Source: an uncultured Clostridia bacterium (lineage in GTDB: Bacteria; Bacillota; Clostridia; Lachnospirales; Lachnospiraceae). From it: a stretch of DNA of 64,000 nt. Numbering within the stretch: the first letter of the stretch is position 1; each line of letters opens with the position of its first letter. Both the position numbers and the translations under genes were made by a program. Positions 47,631 to 56,075 of this stretch are shown here, in pieces. The stretch is from the NCBI GenBank assembly GCA_948467395.1, contig CAOKDX010000013.1, forward strand, positions 1 to 64,000, written 5' to 3'. A model generated the notes under the pieces. That model searched no databases and had not been told where the DNA came from. It worked only from the letters and a program-made list of their open reading frames with translations.

Positions 47631-48334
47631 CTACAAGGCTCTATGCTGCCGATGTGAGCGAATTGCGGGAAGAACGCCTGTATAATGCCGCTTATCAGAA
47701 GGCGTCAGATGAGCGCCGGAGGAAGGTCGATGACATGCGTTTTGGAAGGGACAGGCGGCTTTCCCTCGGTGTAGAAATGCTTTTGCAGTATGCTCTTGGC
47801 AGGGCCGGACTGTCGAGAGGGGATATGGCATACCGCTACGGAAAAGATGGAAAACCCTATCTGCTGGCAGAGACGAAGCTCCATTTTAATTTATCCCACG
47901 CAGGAGAGATTGCCCTCTGTGCCGTCTCACCGGGAGAGATAGGATGTGATGTGGAGAGACAGACGGGGCTTAATATGCGGATTGCAGAACGGTTTTTCGC
48001 AGGGGAAGAGTATCGGCAGCTGGTGCAGCAGGAATCAGATAAGGAAATGCAGGAGTTGTTTTTCCGGTTGTGGACTTTAAAAGAGAGCTTTATCAAGACG
48101 TCCGGACTGGGGCTGAAAATTCCCCTAGATTCCTTCTGCATTTCCTTTGGCAGCGACGGGCGGCCTCTGCCGCTGCTGTATGAAGGGAGAACGTATTCCT
48201 TTCAGGAATTTACGATCCATCCGGATTATAAGTGTTCGGTATGCCGGGAGGAGGGATGTGAATCGCAGCCAGTCCTTTTGGAACAAGTCAGGGTTTCATG
48301 GAATCTCCCGGATCGTTTAACCGATCCGCTGTAA
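47627..48334 (+). CDS. 4'-phosphopantetheinyl transferase (Sfp type)
   Basis: Start chosen at ATG 47627, behind GGAGG/GGGGAG, in an ATGA overlap with the previous stop; 235 residues. Sfp-family motifs are present: FNLSHAGEIALCAV near 85, GCDVER near 107, and LWTLKESFIKTSG (W-x-x-KES) near 150. It transfers phosphopantetheine from CoA to the conserved serine of carrier domains, and so would activate the ACP at 11555, the single PCP of the serine module and the three PCPs of the large NRPS. It is the last gene of the series, 12 bases before the convergent MerR gene. Confidence 0.92.
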   Translation: MTTRLYAADVSELREERLYNAAYQKASDERRRKVDDMRFGRDRRLSLGVEMLLQYALGRAGLSRGDMAYRYGKDGKPYLLAETKLHFNLSHAGEIALCAVSPGEIGCDVERQTGLNMRIAERFFAGEEYRQLVQQESDKEMQELFFRLWTLKESFIKTSGLGLKIPLDSFCISFGSDGRPLPLLYEGRTYSFQEFTIHPDYKCSVCREEGCESQPVLLEQVRVSWNLPDRLTDPL

Positions 48335-48346
48335 AAGGACAAGCCG

Positions 48347-48751
48347 TCAGCAATCTTCAAAGCAGGGCCACGGTTCGTTTTGCTCCATGGCAGCTTTAAT
48401 CCGGTTATAGTATCGTACCTTCTGTTGAATGTGTATCAGATCCTGCTGCATTTTTTCCATCTGGCAGATAATATCTTTTTCATGATTTTCCATCATAAGG
48501 ATAATATCGTCAATATGGCGGGGAAGGTCTTCCGAGTATTGGAAGAAATCCTGTATTTTTGAGATGGGGAGCCCTGTCCGTTTGAAACAGTGGATGGCAT
48601 GCAGGCGGTCAATATGTTCATCCGTATAAATGCGCTGGTTTGTCTCGGTGCGCTTCACTTCCGGGAAGAGACCAATTTCCTCATAATAGCGCAGGGTAGA
48701 GGAGGGGATATCAAATTTCTCCCGTATTTCTTTGATGGTATAGGTGTTCAT
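48347..48751 (-). CDS. MerR-family transcription regulator
   Basis: A 134-residue regulator with an N-terminal winged helix (YTIKEIREKFDIPSSTLRYYEEIGLF), the hallmark of MerR proteins, followed by a long dimer helix (about 80-115) and a short tail ending PCFEDC with two cysteines. It is divergent from the GH43 and aldo-keto reductase genes and shares with them an operator between overlapping promoters. Related regulators beside aldo-keto reductases respond to aldehydes or thiol stress. The two terminal cysteines would allow metal or electrophile sensing. The inducer is inferred only. Confidence 0.9.
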   Translation of the reverse strand: MNTYTIKEIREKFDIPSSTLRYYEEIGLFPEVKRTETNQRIYTDEHIDRLHAIHCFKRTGLPISKIQDFFQYSEDLPRHIDDIILMMENHEKDIICQMEKMQQDLIHIQQKVRYYNRIKAAMEQNEPWPCFEDC

Positions 48752-48785
48752 GGATTCGTCCTTTCTTATTTCTTCGAAATTCCTC

Positions 48786-48816
48786 TTGACTTCAAGTATA
48801 CTTGAAGTGTTAGCAT
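48786..48816 (+). promoter_or_regulatory. MerR-type promoter (19-bp spacer) of the GH43/AKR genes
   Basis: TTGACT (48786-48791), a 19-base spacer and TAGCAT (48811-48816). The spacer is two bases too long for normal sigma-A use, as in promoters that MerR proteins activate by bending DNA. The palindrome at 48789-48808 fills it. Confidence 0.8.
48789..48808. promoter_or_regulatory. Perfect 20-bp palindromic operator for the MerR regulator
   Basis: ACTTCAAGTA followed by its exact reverse complement TACTTGAAGT. It lies in the long spacer of the rightward promoter and covers the -10 box of the leftward merR promoter, so one dimer could regulate both. Confidence 0.85.
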
Positions 48817-48823
48817 TTGTAAA
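48795..48823 (-). promoter_or_regulatory. Promoter of the merR gene, overlapping the operator
   Basis: On the minus strand TTTACA (48818-48823), a 17-base spacer and TATACT (48795-48800). The -10 box lies inside the palindrome, implying autorepression. Confidence 0.7.
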
Positions 48824-48837
48824 TAGGAGGTATAAAT

Positions 48838-51000
48838 ATGATGAAAAAGGTATTGGCTGTAGTGCTGGCGCTCAGTCTTATTCTGCCGGTCTGTCCGGCT
48901 AAGGATGCAGAGGCGGCGGCAGAAATCGTACTCGAAAAGGATGTGGCAGGAAACCCCGTTTTTACGGCGGATGCCAGTGGAAGGATGGTATATGGGGCAG
49001 ATCCGTCGGTTCTGGTTGATGGCGGAAGGGTGTATCTGTATGCCGGCCACGACGAGTCCAGTGACAGCGAGGTAAAGCGTAAGATTTACAATCAGAAGGA
49101 GTATATCTGCTATTCTACGGAGGATATGAAGACGTGGAGGCCGGAGGGCAGTGTTATGAAAGTGAGCACGGACGAGGTGAAATGGGCAAGGGATTCTTCT
49201 TCCGGCTGGGCTTCCCAGGTGGTGCGGTATAAGGATAAATATTTTCTGTATTTCTGTACATGGGATAAAACCTCACAGGGAAAGCAGTCTATTGGCGTGG
49301 CGGTGGCAGACCGGCCTACAGGTCCGTTTAAGGATATCGGCGCCCCGCTGATCAGGGGAACACAGACAGAGCCTCAGAACAGCAACTGGGATGACATTGA
49401 TCCGACAGTGTGGATCGAAACTGACACCAGGGGGGTGGAACACCGCTATCTGGCATGGGGCAATAGTCAGTATTATATCTGTGAATTAAACGAGGATATG
49501 ATATCGGTAAGGGATAGAAATGGTGACGGCAGGATTACCTGCGGAAGGGACGGCCGGACGGCGGATATTATAAACCGCTCTCCTTCCGGATATACGGAAG
49601 CTCCCTGGATTTACCGCCGGAGGGATGCGGCGGGGAACTACTATGGTGATTACTATTTGTTTTATGCCTCCGGATGGCATGAAAAGATGGCATATTCCAC
49701 TACCAGCGATTTGATGGAGGGAAGCTGGAAGTATGGAAAAATCCTGATGCCGCCCAATGCGACATCAAACACAAACCATATGGCTGTATTTGATTTTAAG
49801 GGGAAGACCTACTTTGTGTATCATAATGGTTCACAGCCAGGCGGTAATGGATACCGGCGGATTCCCTGCATTGCTGAACTGCACTTTAACGGGGACGGGA
49901 GCATACAGGAAATACCGGAGACGGCCAGCGGACTTATGGGGACTACTTCCATCATTTATACCAATTCCGGTGAACCTTTGGCCCATGAGTATTTTGTGAA
50001 TTCCAGCAATGAGAGGGATTATCCATATACGGATGTAAAAGTGGGGGCTGGGATCGGAAAAGATCCGGCGGATGCGAAATGGCTCATCATGGCGGGGAAA
50101 GCAGACAAAAAACGTGGTTCCTATGTGTCCATCCAGTCGGAGAACAAACCGGGACTCTATCTGACAGCGAATTCCAAATCTGGTGTCACGCTGGCACAGG
50201 ATACAGACGCCTCAGCGGGGACGGCAAGGCGCCAGACATTCCGTACGGTCCGGGGCCTCGCTGACAGTAATGGAGTTTCCGAAGAAGTTTCCCAAGGAAC
50301 CTCCAAAGGAGTTTCCCAAGGAACCTCCGAAGGAGTTTCCTTAGAGAGCGTAGCCTATCCGGGATATTTTCTCACCATGATCAATGGCACACTGGCGCTG
50401 GCAAATGGAGAGGACAGAGAGGCCGCCACCTTTTATACCAGTCTGGACAGGGAAGACTCATCGCTTCGTTCCATTGCTGCCAGGGTGAAAAAAAATCAGG
50501 TGCTGCAGGGAAAGAAGCTGGCCAGGGGGAATATTTCCCTGACGCTGTTCTATGCCAATGGCGTGACAAAGAAAACAAGGGATTTTACGACAAATGCGGC
50601 TTCCTTTCAGAAGAAAAAACCCGGGAAATATCAGGTTTCTGTAATATATAAAGAGGGCAGTGTGCAGAAGACAACCAAGGTTCCTATTACCGTGGTGGTA
50701 AAGCCTGCCAAAGTGAAGAAACTGAAAGGTAAGGCGGCACAAAAGAAAAAGAGAACAAAGGTAAAGCTGTCCTGGAAGAAAGCAAAGGGGCAGATGTATG
50801 AGATCTCTTATGGAAGAAAGAGAACGCAGCACAAAAAGCTGGGGATAGTGAAGATTGCCAAAAAAACGGTGACCTATTCCCGTTCCGCTAAGACGTGGAA
50901 GAAGGGGAAGACTTATTATTTTCATATCCGGACGTATTCAAAGGTAAATGGTGTGAAGAAGTACAGCAGTTATCAGACAAAGAAAATAAGAATCAAATAA
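48838..51000 (+). CDS. Secreted GH43-type glycosidase with AbfB-like and lysine-rich domains
   Basis: A 720-residue exported protein (signal peptide to about residue 25). The beta-propeller domain shows GH43-type acids: Asp in GADPSVLV near 57, Asp in DDIDPTVW near 181 and Glu in GYTEAPWI near 244. Residues about 400-535 resemble an arabinose-binding AbfB domain (RGSYVSIQSENKPGLYL, then YPGYFLTMINGTLALA), into which a repeated GVSQGTSK/E segment is inserted. The C-terminus (550-720) has a beta domain and a very lysine-rich Fn3-like region. It likely trims arabinose or xylose side chains of plant or host polysaccharides. It is controlled from the MerR promoter and followed by an aldo-keto reductase 17 bases downstream. 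Confidence 0.8.
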   Translation: MMKKVLAVVLALSLILPVCPAKDAEAAAEIVLEKDVAGNPVFTADASGRMVYGADPSVLVDGGRVYLYAGHDESSDSEVKRKIYNQKEYICYSTEDMKTWRPEGSVMKVSTDEVKWARDSSSGWASQVVRYKDKYFLYFCTWDKTSQGKQSIGVAVADRPTGPFKDIGAPLIRGTQTEPQNSNWDDIDPTVWIETDTRGVEHRYLAWGNSQYYICELNEDMISVRDRNGDGRITCGRDGRTADIINRSPSGYTEAPWIYRRRDAAGNYYGDYYLFYASGWHEKMAYSTTSDLMEGSWKYGKILMPPNATSNTNHMAVFDFKGKTYFVYHNGSQPGGNGYRRIPCIAELHFNGDGSIQEIPETASGLMGTTSIIYTNSGEPLAHEYFVNSSNERDYPYTDVKVGAGIGKDPADAKWLIMAGKADKKRGSYVSIQSENKPGLYLTANSKSGVTLAQDTDASAGTARRQTFRTVRGLADSNGVSEEVSQGTSKGVSQGTSEGVSLESVAYPGYFLTMINGTLALANGEDREAATFYTSLDREDSSLRSIAARVKKNQVLQGKKLARGNISLTLFYANGVTKKTRDFTTNAASFQKKKPGKYQVSVIYKEGSVQKTTKVPITVVVKPAKVKKLKGKAAQKKKRTKVKLSWKKAKGQMYEISYGRKRTQHKKLGIVKIAKKTVTYSRSAKTWKKGKTYYFHIRTYSKVNGVKKYSSYQTKKIRIK
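50287..50340 (+). repeat. 24-bp tandem repeat inside the AbfB domain of the GH43 gene
   Basis: Two near-identical 24-base units (50287-50310, 50311-50334, one base different) and a partial third copy begin GTTTCCCAAGGAACCTCC. They encode VSQGTSKG/VSQGTSEG and keep the frame. They interrupt a loop that normally reads GLADS...GVSLES. Confidence 0.85.
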
Positions 51001-51017
51001 TCAGGAGGTAATGCGAT

Positions 51018-51995
51018 ATGGAATACCGCAGTATGGGAAAGTCAGGATTAAAGGTGAGCGAGATCGCAGTGGGGAGCTGGATGACGGATCTTGCAGGGAG
51101 CGAAAAGGCGGATGTGGCGGAGAAGACGATCCGCCTTGCCTACGATCGAGGCGTCAATTTTTTTGACTGCGCCGATGGTTACAGCGGCGGGGAGGCTGAG
51201 CGTTTTCTTGGAAGGGTGCTGAAGGATTACCGAAGGAGCTCCTATGTAGTATCCAGTAAGGTATTTTTCCCTACAGGTCCTTCCGTCACAGAATGGGGGC
51301 TGTCCAGAAAACATATTTTTGAAAACATAGACCGTACGCTGACAAATATGCAATTGGAGTATATCGATCTATATTACTGCCACCGTTTCGACCCGACCAC
51401 TCCGATGGAGGAGACGCTCCGTGCCCTGAGCGCCCTGGTGGATCAGGGGAAGATCCTCTATTATGGAGTCAGCGAGGAATGGAGCGGCGCCCGGCTGGTG
51501 GAGGCACAGAAGATCATTGGACAGTATGGCCTGCACCCCCTGACCAGCCTTCAGCCGCAGTATCATATGATGGATCGATATATCGAGCATGAGATTATGG
51601 GGATCTGTGAGGAATACGGAATCGGCATTACGCCGTTTTCACCTCTAGCCCAGGGGCTTCTTACCGGCAAGTACAAGAAAGGCCAGCCCTATCCTGAGGG
51701 ATCCCGTGCCACGCATCAGGCAGATAAGCAGGTAAATAATCTTCTGACAGATGAAAATCTGGATAAGGTGGCGGCCATGGAGAGGATCGCAGAGGGGCTT
51801 GGCATTTCCATGTCGGTTCTCGCCCTGGCGTGGATCCTTCGTAAGGACACTGTCTGCAGTGTGATCACGGGGGCAAGTAAGCCATCCCAGCTGGAGAGCA
51901 ATCTTGCCGCCGCCGGATTTAAGATTCCGGAGGACGCCCGGGAAGAGATTGATAAGATTCTAGGATTTGTACCATTTGAAAGGCATGTAGGATAA
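51018..51995 (+). CDS. Aldo-keto reductase (Kv-beta/AKR-like)
   Basis: A 325-residue TIM-barrel oxidoreductase starting behind AGGAGG. The catalytic tetrad is present: Asp and Tyr in FFDCADGYSGGEAE near 50-56, Lys in VSSKVF near 82 and His in YCHRFDP near 117. The NADPH-binding tail ITGASKPSQLESNL is near 280. It reduces aldehydes or ketones. Position directly downstream of GH43 under a MerR promoter suggests it is part of the same response, either to released sugars or to reactive aldehydes. Confidence 0.88.
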   Translation: MEYRSMGKSGLKVSEIAVGSWMTDLAGSEKADVAEKTIRLAYDRGVNFFDCADGYSGGEAERFLGRVLKDYRRSSYVVSSKVFFPTGPSVTEWGLSRKHIFENIDRTLTNMQLEYIDLYYCHRFDPTTPMEETLRALSALVDQGKILYYGVSEEWSGARLVEAQKIIGQYGLHPLTSLQPQYHMMDRYIEHEIMGICEEYGIGITPFSPLAQGLLTGKYKKGQPYPEGSRATHQADKQVNNLLTDENLDKVAAMERIAEGLGISMSVLALAWILRKDTVCSVITGASKPSQLESNLAAAGFKIPEDAREEIDKILGFVPFERHVG

Positions 51996-52103
51996 TCCTG
52001 CCGGTTTCTGTTCCCATCTATTTTGGGTATCGTCAGTTTGTGGATTCCATCCTGTCCATGTATAAAGTGGTAAAGAAGGATTTGATATAAGGAGGAGATT
52101 TAT

Positions 52104-53443
52104 ATGGTTCAGGATATGACAAAGGGCAGTCCTGTCAAAATTATTCTGATGTTTGCTCTTCCCATGCTTGCCGGCAATATATTTCAGCAGTTCTATAATA
52201 TCGTGGACAGTATAGTAGTGAGCCATGGGGTGGGGGTCAATGCATTTGCATCCGTCGGATGTACAAGTTCCATGAATTTTTTTATCATAGGCTTTGTCAT
52301 GGGGCTGTGCCAGGGATTTTCTATTCTCATCAGTCAGTATTTTGGCGCCGGGGATATCGTAAACCTAAAGAAATCAGCGGCCATGAGTATTCTGCTGGCG
52401 GTTTTTAGCGTTGTAATTGTAGGCGTCCTGGCGGTTATATTTTCCCCGGGGATTCTGACACTGATGCAGACCCCCGGTCTTTATATGGCGGATGCGGTTC
52501 TATATTCCCGCATTGTGTACGGCTGTATCGGGTGTATGGTGTTTTATAATCTGACTTCCTCCATACTGCGTGCACTGGGAGACAGCAGGACGCCGTTGAT
52601 CTCTATCATTATTTCCTGCTTTGTAAATATCGGGCTGGATCTTCTCTTTGTATTTGTTTTCCACTGGGGGGTGGCAGGCGCGGCAGCTGCCACGGCGTTA
52701 GCACAGCTTTCTGCCACAGGATTTAATTTATTCCGCATGAAGGATATTCATCAGCTTAGACTTTCCGGGAAGGATTTTCGTATTGACCTTCCCCTGATAA
52801 AAAGGATGATTGTCATCGGATGTCCCATGGCATTTCAAAATTCTGTAACCGCTCTGGGGGTAATGATTCTGCAGGGCTCCGTGAACCGGCTGGGAGAGGT
52901 GTATACCGTTGCCTATGCTTCTGGCTGTAAGATAGTAAATATTATCCAGCAGCCAATGCAACCTTCGGTATGACAATGGCCACCTATGTGGGGCAGAACC
53001 TTGGGGGGAAGCAGTACGACAGGATCAGGCAGGGCGTGAGAAAATGCATTCTGATCAATTTAGCCATCTGTACCTCACTGTGTGCCCTGATGTTTTTGTC
53101 TGCGGGCGCCATCTCTCGTTATCTCATTAAAGGGGGAGCGGCGGAAGCCATTTCAGGGTCCACGGAGTACATCATTGTCCTGAGCTGCTTCTTATGGGTT
53201 CTGGGGCTTTTGTGGCCGTACCGGTCTGCCCTGCAGGGGATGGGGCGTACCATTGTGCCCATGCTGTCAGGCGGCCTGGAGCTGGTGCTGAGGATCAGCC
53301 TTGTTCTGACACTGCCGCTTGTATTTGGGTTCCGCGGTGTTATGGCGGCCGAGATTTCAGCATGGGCGGGAGCGTCTCTGATGATCATTATCGATTATTA
53401 CCGGGTGCAGAGGAGTGGAATTTTAACTCAACCGTCAGTTTAA
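52104..53443 (+). pseudogene. MATE-family efflux transporter split by a single-base frameshift
   Basis: Two reading frames join to a normal MATE protein of about 446 residues. The first (52104-52973, 289 aa) has the N-terminal MATE text MLAGNIFQQFYNIVDSIVV and about eight membrane segments, then ends abruptly as IIQQPMQPSV. The second (52970-53443, 157 aa) resumes at MTMATYVGQNLGGKQY, exactly the sequence expected after QQPM plus a few residues. Restoring one base near 52963 fuses them (QQPM-ATFGMTMATY). Either the gene is recently inactivated or the base is a sequencing error. An internal ATG at 52970 overlaps the stop but would yield only a half transporter. A strong AAGGAGGAG site precedes the start. 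Confidence 0.85.
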
Positions 53444-53754
53444 TCTCTTCAAAAAACCTTCGCTTGTGAAATCATCTGTTCTGCTATATAGTAAGACCAT
53501 AAAGAAAGTGTACACATTCAGAACCGGACTGTGGGCCTGGTGGGCGGTGATTCCCTTGTATTCCGACTGCACAACTGGAAATTATCTACTTATAAGATTC
53601 TATGCGGCGGGACGAGCGATATTTATGAATCCTGCCATTATTGTAAAGGCAAGAAAGCTGTGACGACATTGTATTGCGATTACCGGGTAGTGAAAAGGAG
53701 CAGATTCCGTCGGGGAGTCTGCTCCTTCTGATATGCAATGTTATCCCTGTATTG
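53444..53754. other. Intergenic stretch with no convincing gene
   Basis: About 310 bases between the MATE gene and the convergent chemoreceptor. Short frames exist (for example a 65-residue GTG frame from 53466), but none has a good ribosome site or recognisable family. The right end holds the chemoreceptor terminator hairpin. Confidence 0.5.
53693..53727 (-). terminator. Terminator of the minus-strand chemoreceptor gene
   Basis: Perfect 10-bp arms AAGGAGCAGA (53695-53704) and TCTGCTCCTT (53718-53727) around a 13-base loop. On the minus strand the stem is followed by TTTT. It lies 28 bases after the chemoreceptor stop. Confidence 0.7.
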
Positions 53755-55458
53755 TCAGTTCTTTTTGATCAGGTCAAACTGCCCTACAAGCTCATCCAGC
53801 ATAGTAGCCTGGGCGGACAGCTCCTGGCTGGTGGCAGAAGCCTGCTCGGCGGTTGCCGCATTGCTCTCTACGACGCCAGAGATCTGATTGACGCCGATCT
53901 CCGCCTGCCGCATCGCGGTTGCCTGCTCTTCCATCATGTTTTTCAGGCTCTTGGAGAAGTCGGCAATCTGTTTGATACCATCCATTACGGATTCAATGGA
54001 ACTGGACGCGTGGTCAGCCACACTATTTCCTTCATTCACCTCCCGGATGGATGCCTCGATCAGCTCTCTTGTGTCTACCGCTGCCTTGGCACTCTGGTCA
54101 GCCAGTTCATGGATCTGGTCAGCCACTACGGCAAAACCGCGTCCTGCCTCTCCCGCCCTGGCGGCCTCAATGGATGCATTCAGTGAGAGGAGATTGGTCT
54201 GGGCTGCGATGGATTCGATCTCAGAAATAATATCACTGATCTTTGTGGAAGCATCGCTGATCCGTCCCATGGCGGCCATCATGGTATCCATTTCCTGACG
54301 GCTCTTATCGGCTGCATTGGCATATTCCTGTGCCTTAGTATAAGAATCATCGGCGCTCTGTGCGCTCTTTTCCATAGCCTCGGTAATATTAGAAATCGTT
54401 GTGTGAAGGCTCATAACTTCATTTGCCTGATTTGTGGCGCCCTCTGCAAGACCCTGGGAGGCATTCGCCAGCTCATCCGATCCGGCAGATACCTGCTTCG
54501 ATGCCTCGCCAATGGCCAATAATGTCTCTGTCATCTGGTCCCGCAGGCCCCTCATGGAGTCGCTCAGCTGTTTGAAATCTCCAGTATAGCGGTCAGCTAC
54601 CTTGGAAGTTACCGTATAATTTCCACCTGCCATCTCACCCAGTATCTCACCGATATCTTTGATGATGGTGTTGAGGTTGTCAGCCATTTCGCTGGCGTCT
54701 CTTTCCATCAGCTCCACTTCATCCCCGGTGTCAACCAGAGGGAACGGTGAGACAAGATCGCCAGTGGCGAAGGTTTTCAGACGCCCGCCCAGCTGTTCCA
54801 GCGGAACGGAAATTCTTCTGGCAATCTTCTTGCCGATCTTGGTGGACAAAACCATGGAGGTGGCAATCACCACAAGAATAAGCGCTACCAGAATCCACTC
54901 GATTACAGTCAGGGTAGTGGCAAGGCTGTTTCCTTCATTGACCTTAACGTCCATCAGTGATTCCAGCTTCTGATAGATGCTGTTATAGATGCCGGCCAGT
55001 TCGCTCAGGGCCAGCTCCTGTGCCTCAACGCATTTTGCACGGTCCGTGGTGGCACCGATATCCATAATCTTAGTATCCAGCTCCCAGTATGTATTCAATT
55101 CACTCTCAATGGCATCGTAGGTGGTCCTGCCATCGTCGGATACAATGGTATTTTCAATCTTGGCAAAGGATTCCTTAAATGAGACGATCAGTTCTTCGTG
55201 CTGTTTTGTGACGGTATTGATAGCTTCCTCGTTATCATAGCCGATGGCAGCCCGGAGTGACGACCGGATATCTGCGAATTGGAACATCGCTGTTCCGATA
55301 TCCCCCTGCGCAAAACCAAAGTTATGCAGAGCATAAGAATAGCGGGCGGAAATGAAAACCAGGGCGATAATACCTAGTACCGCCGCCGCTGCTGTAATCG
55401 CTGACACCTTAAAAAATGAGGCGGTCAGCTTTTTTTCAATTTTTTCTTTTTTGTTCAT
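53755..55458 (-). CDS. Methyl-accepting chemotaxis protein (4HB sensor type)
   Basis: A 567-residue chemoreceptor. TM1 is at about 16-40, then a mostly helical outside domain (41-185, 4HB-like), TM2 at about 186-208, HAMP at 210-262 and a cytoplasmic coiled coil. The signalling tip near 415-450 reads [21 protein letters not shown], then [11 protein letters not shown]. It passes ligand state to CheA/CheW and flagella; no such genes are in the window. The ligand is unknown. It ends with Asn and lacks a CheR-docking pentapeptide. Its own promoter and terminator are visible. Confidence 0.92.
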   Translation of the reverse strand: MNKKEKIEKKLTASFFKVSAITAAAAVLGIIALVFISARYSYALHNFGFAQGDIGTAMFQFADIRSSLRAAIGYDNEEAINTVTKQHEELIVSFKESFAKIENTIVSDDGRTTYDAIESELNTYWELDTKIMDIGATTDRAKCVEAQELALSELAGIYNSIYQKLESLMDVKVNEGNSLATTLTVIEWILVALILVVIATSMVLSTKIGKKIARRISVPLEQLGGRLKTFATGDLVSPFPLVDTGDEVELMERDASEMADNLNTIIKDIGEILGEMAGGNYTVTSKVADRYTGDFKQLSDSMRGLRDQMTETLLAIGEASKQVSAGSDELANASQGLAEGATNQANEVMSLHTTISNITEAMEKSAQSADDSYTKAQEYANAADKSRQEMDTMMAAMGRISDASTKISDIISEIESIAAQTNLLSLNASIEAARAGEAGRGFAVVADQIHELADQSAKAAVDTRELIEASIREVNEGNSVADHASSSIESVMDGIKQIADFSKSLKNMMEEQATAMRQAEIGVNQISGVVESNAATAEQASATSQELSAQATMLDELVGQFDLIKKN

Positions 55459-55536
55459 TACTTAAAATTCTCCCCTCTGTTGCGTTGCAACGTTTAATAA
55501 TTGTTAATAGCTGCTGTTTCATAAAGTTTACATATA

Positions 55537-55564
55537 ATTATACTACTTTTTAATAAAATTTCAA
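55537..55564 (-). promoter_or_regulatory. Sigma-A promoter of the minus-strand chemoreceptor
   Basis: On the minus strand TTGAAA (55559-55564), a 16-base spacer and TATAAT (55537-55542). A 10-bp palindrome, CGTTGCAACG (near 55488), lies between promoter and start codon. Confidence 0.65.
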
Positions 55565-55578
55565 TACCTTGTCAAAAA

Positions 55579-55827
55579 TCAGAATGCAGAAATCAGATTT
55601 ACAAGCTGATCCCTGAGAACAGCGGCTTCGTTTCCCTTGATTCTTGACGCCAGCCCCTCCAGCTCTGCCTTGCTGGCGGCAGCGCGCATCAGTTTTTCTT
55701 CAAATTCCTCCTGTTCCCGTTCCGCCTTTTTTGATCTTCTCGCAGCTTCTGCCCGATTCTGCATTTCTGCCGCCGTCTTCATGGCATCTGCCAGCCGGCC
55801 CATATCGGTCCATGTCGTGTCATTCAT
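55579..55827 (-). CDS. Small charged coiled-coil protein of unknown function (82 aa)
   Basis: An 82-residue protein with a good AAAGGAGC site 7 bases before ATG 55827. Residues 12-62 are strongly helical and charged (AEAARRSKKAEREQEEFEEK), with no signal peptide or membrane segment. It lies between two divergent chemoreceptors and points the same way as the left one. Its own promoter candidate is visible. I do not recognise the family. A cytoplasmic partner of the receptor arrays is possible but only suggested by position. Confidence 0.65.
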   Translation of the reverse strand: MNDTTWTDMGRLADAMKTAAEMQNRAEAARRSKKAEREQEEFEEKLMRAAASKAELEGLASRIKGNEAAVLRDQLVNLISAF

Positions 55828-55875
55828 AGTCTTGCTCCTTTCCTCTGTCCGTTTACGTCATTTGCTTATAGATAT

Positions 55876-55904
55876 ATTATGAAATAATTTTATAAAAATA
55901 GCAA
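55876..55904 (-). promoter_or_regulatory. Promoter candidate of the 82-residue protein gene
   Basis: On the minus strand TTGCTA (55899-55904), a 17-base spacer and CATAAT (55876-55881), about 50 bases before the ATG. Confidence 0.45.
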
Positions 55905-56075
55905 GGTGAATTTTTTATAAAAAGTAAGAGAAAAAAACTAGAAAAATAAAATAAAATTTGATATAATTAGTTGCATAATATGTGTTTTTGTGCTGCCTGG
56001 CACATATTTAAACCTGATCGATTCATCATTTGTAAGGCATGGGGGCTGCTGTTTGGAAGTAAGGGTGGTACAGAA

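Noticed and set aside
48309..48328. Hairpin CGGATCG/CGATCCG at the end of the phosphopantetheinyl transferase gene
   Set aside because: It lies within the coding end and has no T-run on either strand, so a terminator role is not supported.
53466..53731. Short frames (65-66 residues) after the MATE gene
   Set aside because: Overlapping frames, no good ribosome site, no recognised domain; at most a decayed remnant.
55965..56070. Possible c-di-GMP riboswitch before the dCACHE chemoreceptor
   Set aside because: A small AATATGTG/CACATATT stem is present, but I could not find the conserved GEMM core sequences or tetraloop elements.
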